Positions 47,001 through 51,379 of a stretch of DNA of 51,379 nt are shown here, in pieces; position 1 is the stretch's first letter, and each line of letters starts with the position of its first letter. Below the pieces are notes generated by a model. It was not told the DNA's origin. It worked only from the letters and a program-made list of their open reading frames with translations, and ran no database searches. The stretch is from GCA-2786165 sp964625775 (lineage in GTDB: Bacteria; Pseudomonadota; Gammaproteobacteria; Legionellales; Legionellaceae): positions 1 through 51,379 of the forward strand of contig CAZVEH010000014.1 in the NCBI GenBank assembly GCA_964625775.1, given 5' to 3'. The translations under genes and the position numbers were made by a program.

Positions 47001-48109
47001 ATGCAATGCTATTATTACGAGAATGCTTAAAAGTGATTTATCATGCCGGTTATCGCAAAGAAGAGGTATATGGCAGTCATACTGGCGTTTATATTGGAGC
47101 CAGAAGTCATTATCAAGCTAGTCTTCAGAATCTTCAAACTACACGTAACCCTATTATGGTCGAGGGCAAGAATTATTTGGCTGCAAATATTTCGCAATTT
47201 TTTAATTTTTCTGGTCCCTCATTAGTTGTAGATTCAGCATGTTCTTCTGCATTGCTAGGGTTAGATCTGGCAATAAACGCGATACAATTGGGTAAGATTA
47301 GTTCGGCTTTGGTCGGCGGCATCAGTTTATTGACGGGACCTCATGCGCATCAATTGTTTGCAAGTAGAAAACTACTCCAGCCCGATGGTCAATTTCATAT
47401 TTTGGATCAGAGGGCTTCTGGTGTTGTATTGGGTGAAGGGGTAGGGGTGGTATATATCAAGCCGTTATCTTTAGCATTACAAGATGGTGATGTTATTTAT
47501 GCTACTGTTGCGGGTATTGGTGTTAATAATGATGGTCGTACTGCAGGGCCAGCCACACCAAGCATTAACGCTCAAAAATCGGTGATGCAAAATGCATTAA
47601 ATCAAAGTCAGTGTCATGCTGATGATATCAGGTATATAGATGTAAATGGGTCAGGTTCAGAGGTGACCGATTTATTGGAGATAAAAGCAATTGATAGCGT
47701 GTATCGCGATAAACACACAAGGCCTTGTTATTTAGGATCAATGAAACCCAATATTGGTCATCCTTTAAATGCTGAAGGCATTGCAAGCTTGATCAAAGTT
47801 TGCTTGATGTTACATAAGCAAAGTTTGGTGCCTTTTTTATCCGGTCAACAGGCACTGACCCATTATTCTTTACAAGAAAAAAACTTTGTGTTTCCAAGGG
47901 CCGCCGAGAATATGTCTCTACCTTATGCTGCATTGAATAGTTTTGCCGACGGTGGTACAAATGCGCATGTTATTTTGCAACATTATTCGATGCCTCCTGA
48001 TTATGTTTATCGAGAATCTTTAAGTAGCCCTGTTTTAAATTTAGTCGATAGTCGTCATTTATTAGCACCCACTGAATGTGCCCTCACATCGGGATTCCCC
48101 AATGATTGA
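38093..48109 (+). CDS. trans-AT PKS/NRPS: A(Ser)-PCP-PCP-Ox-KS0-ACP-KS-KR-ACP-KS0
   Basis: A 3338-residue protein. A (25-510) has code DVWHISLVDK, closest to serine. Tandem PCPs have Ser560 and Ser647 in identical LFELGATSFTM motifs. Ox (about 715-935) is a nitroreductase-type FMN dehydrogenase (YPSAGKTYAVQTYI) like EpoB Ox. KS0 (960-1375) has Cys1126, but the EAHGT region reads ECASSG, so the first His is lost. Linker; ACP Ser1588. KS (1680-2100) has Cys1841, His1976 and His2016, all active. KR (2310-2760) has TGGTKGIG and the Tyr2663/Asn2667 dyad. ACP Ser2808. KS0 (2897-3295) has Cys3050 but DVNGSG. With the preceding Cy pair, A-PCP-PCP-Ox predicts an oxazole. The final KS-KR-ACP-KS0 starts a dehydrating bimodule completed by the DH on the next gene. 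The ribosome-binding site is poor; the next gene overlaps by 8 bp. Confidence 0.93.
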   Translation: MNLKFNGKCNLLNSKNFYSIVSHIESQAERYPDAIALVLDKQTISYEELNTKANQWAHYLIAQGVKTNDLVALVFERSIEMVISILAIIKAGGAYLPIDIDFPKQRISFILQDAQTALLMTNRECLMKEITYQGCVLVFAQKTSELSHFSDHNPQRMVGSDDLIYVIYTSGSTGAPKGCMLNHEAVCNRLVWMQNEFNLSSQDRVLQKTPYSFDVSVWEFFWPLMVGATLVLAKPGGHKDPAYLLEVITGKKITVCHFVPSMLALFLNDVQAGSCLSLRYVICSGEALRATIVHKFHQKIQAELINLYGPTEAAVDVTYWRCEKNSSSSIVPIGKAIDNVQIYILDDDLCPVKNQDPGELHIAGICLAKGYLNRADLTKEKFIKNIFSDALHAKMYKTGDLARYLPDGNIEFLGRIDTQVKLRGFRIELGEIESVLCKHELIKDAIVRLQLDSFEDEVLVAYVIPQKEKKIDSNDLKRALQSYLPLYMVPSFFIEMSAFPLTPNGKLDTTKLPNPRDSKKIMAQDDQFVHIESLTQYVQTLLAQSHIQIKDDLFELGATSFTMIRITQWIHEHFGIQIPIDAILNSPSIFSIASYLDSQEPLRTKERQDLSLQANHALNHVIQQVQVLLDIADVGCDSDLFELGATSFTMVRLAQWINEQYSISIPVEVFLQNPTIECIVKYLNQEIHATTTGFPDTQPSCDIEKPGSTEVVNFFSTEEREVFFKKKLNIRADTKTSISLKDGFESLLSNSDYLKQTIYREFRKDSIPFRDFIQFIGCLRAESLSGQERYLYPSAGKTYAVQTYIHLKKNAVDGIEEGIYYYNPILHAVSLITDNILIPKEVHFYYNRPIYESAAFTLYFIAQMSAVEPLYGEPSLNFVTIETGSMLQLLLSKQADFSIGLCPLGTINFDAIRGFFELNLSHRLIHCVVGGLIDQPQEKANQLNTIKSLPLPLEQPFKSSSDIAIIGLSGRYPGASTLDEYWENLKTGKVSIREVPHERWDYHEHHDPEHHVHVKWGGFLENVDCFDPLLFHIAPKEAHLLDPQERLLLMQVWETLENAGYTPQSLNQVAKNVGVFVGVMWDDYQDVAREASTAVPVFSSVRHSLANRTSFAFDFNGPSLVIDTSCSSALTAFHLACQSIKTGDCNAAIVGGVNLILHPNHLRFLSDVNMAAKDGRSCAFSADGTGWVPGEGVGCVLLKPLKDALKDGDHIHGIIKSSMINHSGRTHQFYMPNPNAQAELIQTALKRADIDPGTIDYIECASSGALLFDSAEIQGLATALQSQGHTYRIGSVKPNIGHLESASALSQLTKVLLQMKHKAFAPSVYTDPINPLIQPNTKTFKIQKTFEAWKTSSDDKPRRAALSAFGGAGSYGHLIIDSYEQPFHEIAKGSVLIILSAGSPEQRLSYTKRLHDFISNSTHEVYLQNMGYTLQVGRVPMEYRLAFLVNSVTELQVQMRAFITGETHPHIFEGHGVSTHTMPISKLENDLSVLATYWVNGGDVDWEQRYIGQCVHRIPLPTYPFSEQVYWINKSLQTQDSVHASDDHQSALKATLRDKVVAYLKSAFERVTEVPISCMKEETLLEHYGVNSLMINQLHAQLKMDGYELPITVFFQVQTLAALADYFLNNYASQLETFFLTTALGFSQKCAALEQSSPSTVCVTEPEYRAEHDVDIAIIGLSGRYPGAENLDEFWGNLKQGKDCVIEIPGNRWDFKRFDQDKVLTRGHDYCRWGGFLKNIDIFDPSFFNIVPKEAELMDPQERLFLQTAWEAIEDAGYAQETLSSHPICNKVGVFVGVMWAEYPTFALEKNSGASLPHVAYWSIANRVSYCLNLKGPSLAIDTACSSSLSAIHFACESIRSGSCDLALAGGVNLSLHPNKYLALSQMGFTSSEGKCRSFGAGGDGYVPAEGVGALLLKPLKAALKDGDNIYGIIKGSAVNHGGKTNGYTVPNPSAHKDLVIEAIKKAKINPRHISYIEAHGTGTALGDPIEMCGLSEAFSAFTQDTQFCALGSVKSNIGHAEAAAGIAGLTKVLLQLKHKTLVTSLHAQTPNKAIVFHKTPFYLQQSNSVWAAPTAEDSDLSLPRYAGINSFGAGGSNAHVILQEAPEKKKIENIKAYYLVTLSAKTASAFIAQQERLLVWLESHHEDIESISYTLNVGRNHYTHRGAWVVSDSTMLQTALRDSLAKRASDSSFSGTVDPSLVLDDAAIYEEVLAVTLKKLQNSPDIESYKKNLRVLANLYVKGYSIHWSLLHQGESKTRISLPTYPFAYESYWIPDIPKVADAKEVSAAVSIEKTYNSRRKAVFLQKNWIASPSKKLQKQWRCIFIYDCISSDLAHHMSECHDSHLLIDVAKIDAYLQHDLTRYDALIDLSMHIPDGSLTWISLLQVFINSIQDIPKTVLLVTSGLDCYRNTTVCLAGAEKTGLYRMLQSEYGQLVSKHLDLDPLETDVRTRSSLIFQELGEDVVENEVCYRKSVRYRAILKEFSPAYVQPAVSFMPTQQLLITGGTKGIGLLCAFHFVKNHGVKKIILTGRDVIPKKAEWSDIASFSSTIQEKIKNITLLESYGASVEVVSLALDDFDSVKQFIEQVTKFKGPITGLIHAAGCVDGKNPAFIKKSMDDIRRVLSPKVMGLRNLLKCVEKQDLKFALLFSSVSAMIPILSVGQSDYAMANAYMDHVASSSHDFPIVSIQWPSWKETGMGEITTNVYENTGLLSITDEEGLQFLECILRNLSQSVVMPVMVNLDRFDMEKVILPKFGKTLNTTSSSVLEANENSVSISVVSLWLQALMEKELKLPKGRLEETLSFADIGIDSILLTEVLLNINQALGLELNLSILLEHSTVKSLSEWLFVNCQESLMRTFVSHKTHQVLPHEDRKPELDIISNGPIKSSNFSRAHKLNEEAIAIIGMSCQFPGASYLEAYWDLLAEGRSAITPVPKNCWGLENSFYAGLINGIYDFDPEYFLISKEDARIMDPHAMLLLRECLKVIYHAGYRKEEVYGSHTGVYIGARSHYQASLQNLQTTRNPIMVEGKNYLAANISQFFNFSGPSLVVDSACSSALLGLDLAINAIQLGKISSALVGGISLLTGPHAHQLFASRKLLQPDGQFHILDQRASGVVLGEGVGVVYIKPLSLALQDGDVIYATVAGIGVNNDGRTAGPATPSINAQKSVMQNALNQSQCHADDIRYIDVNGSGSEVTDLLEIKAIDSVYRDKHTRPCYLGSMKPNIGHPLNAEGIASLIKVCLMLHKQSLVPFLSGQQALTHYSLQEKNFVFPRAAENMSLPYAALNSFADGGTNAHVILQHYSMPPDYVYRESLSSPVLNLVDSRHLLAPTECALTSGFPND
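39674..39710 (+). repeat. perfect 17-bp inverted repeat with 3-base loop inside the NRPS gene
   Basis: TTTGTACATATTGAGTC (39674-39690) is followed by TTT and then its exact reverse complement (39694-39710). It lies in the linker between the adenylation domain and the first PCP, encoding roughly residues 528-540. No U-run follows, so it is not an intrinsic terminator. In mRNA it would form a strong hairpin. Confidence 0.9.
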
Positions 48110-51100
48110 ATCTGATAATAGAAAATTACAACATAAGTTTTTAACTTCGAATATTTGGTCAAAAAATTTAGATGGTCATCATCCCATATTGAAAAACCAT
48201 ACGGTGTATGAGCGAGGTATATTACCAGGGTTGGCATGGATAGATTTTCTGTTCCAATGGTTTGCTGAGCTTGGGTTTGAGTTTGATGGACTCGAGTTAC
48301 GTAATCTTTCTATCTATCACCCTCTCATTGTTTCCGAGAATAAGGCAGTAAAGCTTAACGTTAAAGCCACGGAAAATAAGAATTATTGGAGTCTGGTTGT
48401 CAGTGATGAGCATGAGCTGAACCCATTGCAATATATGACTGCTGAAATGCATGTCTGCTCATCGGTGTATTTTAATGAAAAAGTTGATTTAGATAGCATC
48501 ATTGAACAAGCTGAGTTAACTATTCCTTTACAGCGAATTTATGCGCGATGTCGTTCTCAAAAACTTGTTCATTCTGAATGTATGAAAGTTAAGGGGCAAG
48601 CATACCGTTCAAGTGATGCTATTTGGGTAGAGCTTAGATTGGCGAAAAATGATGTAGATAATACAGATCATTATATTTTTCATCCAGCATTAATTGACAG
48701 TAGTGGCATCGGTTCAACAGAGTTATTTGATATTTTTGATCCCACCCGAGAACAATTATTTTTACCGTTGTTTTATGAAGCATTTCGAGCGGAAAAGTCG
48801 ATAACTCAGGCATGTTATACGAGAATCAAGGTATGCTCTTTATCAAAAAAAGAAGAAATCATCACACTAAATATGGATTTTTTTGATGAAAATGGTAACA
48901 AAATTGCAGAATTAGTAAATTTTAAAAATAAACTGGTAAGACATCCAGGGTTGATTAATTCGGACTATCAATCCTCTGCACACAGGCAGAATCAGCCGAT
49001 TATTTCTCCATCGATTGTCGATTTAGATAAAAAAACAGATGGTTCTATTGCTACTTTTATTAAGACACTTATCGCTATGCATCTGGGGGTCGATGAAATA
49101 ACAATTGAAACAGGTGTTGGATACTATGAGTTAGGTTTAGATTCGCCTAAGTTATTGGAAGTCGTGGTTTCTATTGAGGATTATTTATCTACTCCATTGT
49201 CACCTACTTTATTATTTGAATATACCACCATAGACAGTTTAGCAAATTATTTATTAGAACAGTATGGTGATTCTAGCACTAGTGGTCTATCTGTTACATC
49301 TGAGGATAAAAGAGAATCGATATATTCTTCCTTGTATCCGACCCATGCCCCTGTGCCCATCGATTCGATTTCTCCCATCAATGTATCGAGTCATCAAGAT
49401 ATCGCTATTATTGGGATGTCAGGGCGATATCCTATGGCGAACAATTTAGCTAAATTCTGGGAGAATTTGCAAAAAGGCAAGGATTGTATCACCGAAATTC
49501 CAGAAGACCGCTGGCGTGGGGATTGTTTGAATTATGCTTATTCCCCATCAGGTAAGAAAGCATCAAAATGGGGTGGTTTTATTAGTGATGTAGCTGCTTT
49601 TGATGCACAATTTTTTAGGGTTTCACCTCGAGAAGCGGAAAGTATGGATCCCCAAGAAAGACAGTTTTTAGAGGTTTGTTGGGAAGCTATGGAAGACGCT
49701 GGATACACACCTGAGACAATAGTGTCAGGTGAGGGGCCTCATCAAAGAAAACCCGTAGGTGTTTTTGCTGGTGTGATGCATAAAGACTATACCTTGATAC
49801 AAGCCGAAGCAATTTTACAGGGTGTGGATACGCAGATGTCTCTTAGCCATGCGCCTATTGCGAATAGGGTATCTTATTTTTGTAATTTTCATGGCCCTTC
49901 TATGGTTGTTGATACTGTTTGTTCTTCTTCTTTAATTGCAGTGCATCTTGCCATTGAAAGTATTTGTAGAGGCGAGTCTCGAGTTGCATTTGCTGGTGGG
50001 GTGAATCTTTCCTTACATCCTAATAAATATTTAACTTATACACTTATGGATTTGCACTCTAGCGATGGTTATTGCCGCACATTTGGGCAGGGTGGAGACG
50101 GTTATGTTTCTGCTGAAGGGGTAGGCGCAGTGTTGTTAAAGCCTCTTATAGATGCACTTGCTGACGGTGATAATATTTATGCAGTGATCAAAGGAAGCGG
50201 TACTAATCATGGTGGAACAGCCAGTGGTATTACCGTACCTTCACCGGTTGCACAAGGTGATATGATAGCGACATGCCTACGTAAAACTCAGATTGATCCT
50301 GAGACAATCAGCTATATCGAGGCTCATGGTACGGGTACGTCATTAGGTGATCCTATAGAGCTTCAAGGATTGAACCAAGCATTTGGCCAGTTCACCGAAA
50401 AAAAACAATTTTGTGCTTTAGGCTCGGTAAAATCCAATATGGGGCATGCCGAATCTGCTGCAGGTATTAGTGGTCTGACCAAAACTGTTTTGCAACTTCA
50501 CCATAGGATTTTAGTAAAATCGTTGCATTCTGATACAGTTAATCCCTATCTAGATCTCACAAATTCTCCGTTTTATATTCAAAATCGCACTGAACCATGG
50601 AAAAATGGTTCATCACATGTTTTAAGAAGGGCCGCAGTAAGTTCTTTTGGAGCCAGTGGGTCAAATGCGCATGTTATTCTTGAAGAGGCTCCTGCGCGTG
50701 TATTGCTAAAGGGAAACAAACCTTATTATCTTATCACCTTGTCGGCAAAAACCGCTGAAGCCCTTGAGAAAAAGAAACTTGAGCTGAGTACTTGGATTCG
50801 TGACAACAAGCGTGTTCATTTTGCCGATATCAGTGCATTGAGCTTCACACTTAATGTAGGACGGGAACATTTTAATCACCGCGCTGCATGGGTGGTTAAA
50901 GATCTTAATGAGCTTGAGAAGCGATTATTAGATTTAAAAGAAGACGCATATTTTCAGGGCGTAGTGGTAAAAAAACCCCAAGTTCATGACAATCCGGATC
51001 TTAAACAAGTAATAAATGATTCAGCAAGCGCTTTTTCAAGTACTGATATGGATGTACAACAGAAACTGAAAATCATTGCGAATTTTTACGTAAAAGGTGA

Positions 51101-51379
51101 CTTGATCGACTGGCGTTTACTTTATCAAAATGAGCCTAAGCAACGTATTTCTTTACCGACTTACCCTTTTGCAAAAGAAAAATTTTGGGTGCCTCTGTTG
51201 GGAGTAAATAAGGAGATGTCTCATCAGTCGTTATTAAATTCTTTTAAAGATGTCAGTGCGTATTTCAAACAAGCAGAAAGGATGTCGAGTGAAGAACTAG
51301 TCTCTAACGTGGGTTCAGAGGAATCAGAAAAGCGTTTAGGGTATTACATACCTTGTTGGACGCGGTGTGAGTTGGAGGT
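48102..51379 (+). CDS. trans-AT PKS, partial: DH-ACP-KS-linker-(next domain), truncated by window
   Basis: The ATG at 48102 overlaps the stop of the previous gene by 8 bp, and the frame stays open for 1092 codons to the right edge. DH-like domain (about 20-280): His33 in HTVYERGILP, with Glu where the HxxxGxxxxP motif has Gly, and Asp199 in PALIDSSGI, without the usual Gln/His four residues later. ACP (about 312-388) has Ser348 in LGLDS. KS (about 433-865) has Cys607 (DTVCSSS), His742 (EAHGTGT) and a later NMGH, so is catalytic. The post-KS linker ends with LPTYPFAKEKFWVP. The final residues (YYIPCWTRCELE) look like the start of a reductase domain. With the KS0 at the end of the preceding protein this DH-ACP completes a dehydrating bimodule. 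Confidence 0.9.
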   Translation, partial: MIESDNRKLQHKFLTSNIWSKNLDGHHPILKNHTVYERGILPGLAWIDFLFQWFAELGFEFDGLELRNLSIYHPLIVSENKAVKLNVKATENKNYWSLVVSDEHELNPLQYMTAEMHVCSSVYFNEKVDLDSIIEQAELTIPLQRIYARCRSQKLVHSECMKVKGQAYRSSDAIWVELRLAKNDVDNTDHYIFHPALIDSSGIGSTELFDIFDPTREQLFLPLFYEAFRAEKSITQACYTRIKVCSLSKKEEIITLNMDFFDENGNKIAELVNFKNKLVRHPGLINSDYQSSAHRQNQPIISPSIVDLDKKTDGSIATFIKTLIAMHLGVDEITIETGVGYYELGLDSPKLLEVVVSIEDYLSTPLSPTLLFEYTTIDSLANYLLEQYGDSSTSGLSVTSEDKRESIYSSLYPTHAPVPIDSISPINVSSHQDIAIIGMSGRYPMANNLAKFWENLQKGKDCITEIPEDRWRGDCLNYAYSPSGKKASKWGGFISDVAAFDAQFFRVSPREAESMDPQERQFLEVCWEAMEDAGYTPETIVSGEGPHQRKPVGVFAGVMHKDYTLIQAEAILQGVDTQMSLSHAPIANRVSYFCNFHGPSMVVDTVCSSSLIAVHLAIESICRGESRVAFAGGVNLSLHPNKYLTYTLMDLHSSDGYCRTFGQGGDGYVSAEGVGAVLLKPLIDALADGDNIYAVIKGSGTNHGGTASGITVPSPVAQGDMIATCLRKTQIDPETISYIEAHGTGTSLGDPIELQGLNQAFGQFTEKKQFCALGSVKSNMGHAESAAGISGLTKTVLQLHHRILVKSLHSDTVNPYLDLTNSPFYIQNRTEPWKNGSSHVLRRAAVSSFGASGSNAHVILEEAPARVLLKGNKPYYLITLSAKTAEALEKKKLELSTWIRDNKRVHFADISALSFTLNVGREHFNHRAAWVVKDLNELEKRLLDLKEDAYFQGVVVKKPQVHDNPDLKQVINDSASAFSSTDMDVQQKLKIIANFYVKGDLIDWRLLYQNEPKQRISLPTYPFAKEKFWVPLLGVNKEMSHQSLLNSFKDVSAYFKQAERMSSEELVSNVGSEESEKRLGYYIPCWTRCELE

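Overview
The window looks like a chromosomal segment from an intracellular-type gammaproteobacterium, most likely of the order Legionellales (inference). Support comes from a periplasmic paralogue of the Dot/Icm type IVB secretion protein IcmL/DotI, a glycine decarboxylase split into GcvPA and GcvPB, and eukaryote-like proteins (a mitochondrial carrier family protein and a seven-blade WD40 protein). Short palindromic repeats lie between genes, and the base composition is moderately AT-rich. Genus and species cannot be named from this sequence alone.

Layout. Positions 1-3000 hold accessory genes: an unrecognised partial ORF running off the left edge, palindromic intergenic repeats, an unknown two-helix membrane protein, a DUF155/RMND1-type protein and a small Xre-like regulator. 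Positions 3108-8285 are a tightly coupled minus-strand operon: icmL-like, gcvT, gcvH, gcvPA, a YciI-family gene and gcvPB. Positions 8365-17397 are mainly housekeeping: a fused double-permease ABC importer with its ATPase, cytochrome c4, EngB, TrmL, the valine-catabolic pair MmsB/MmsA, DapB, a YqaE/Pmp3-like membrane protein and a ProQ/FinO RNA chaperone. Positions 17622-21281 hold the WD40 protein and an unusually long trehalose-phosphate-synthase-like glycosyltransferase.

From about 21.3 kb (possibly 18.9 kb) to the right edge lies a trans-AT polyketide synthase / nonribosomal peptide synthetase cluster that continues beyond the window. It contains an MFS exporter, an Sfp-type phosphopantetheinyl transferase, a mitochondrial carrier protein, four megasynthase genes, a stand-alone malonyl transferase, a beta-hydroxyacid-dehydrogenase-like enzyme and a 2-oxoglutarate/Fe(II) oxygenase. 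The domain order read from the sequence is: A(Gly)-PCP-KS | post-KS linker-FMO-ACP-KS0-ACP-Cy*-Cy | A(Ser)-PCP-PCP-Ox-KS0-ACP-KS-KR-ACP-KS0 | DH-ACP-KS-... (KS0 lacks a catalytic His; Cy* is degenerate). No AT domain is present in the megasynthases, so the separate AT would load malonyl units in trans.

Inferred chemistry: a glycine starter is extended once and oxidised by the embedded flavin monooxygenase. It is then joined to serine, which the second Cy and the Ox domain turn into an oxazole, and extended through a dehydrating bimodule split over two proteins. The combination of glycine loading, an in-line FMO module, an oxazole-forming line split between proteins, and a mitochondrial-carrier gene inside the cluster is the most interesting part of the window. 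I do not recognise the complete cluster as a described pathway, but I could not search.
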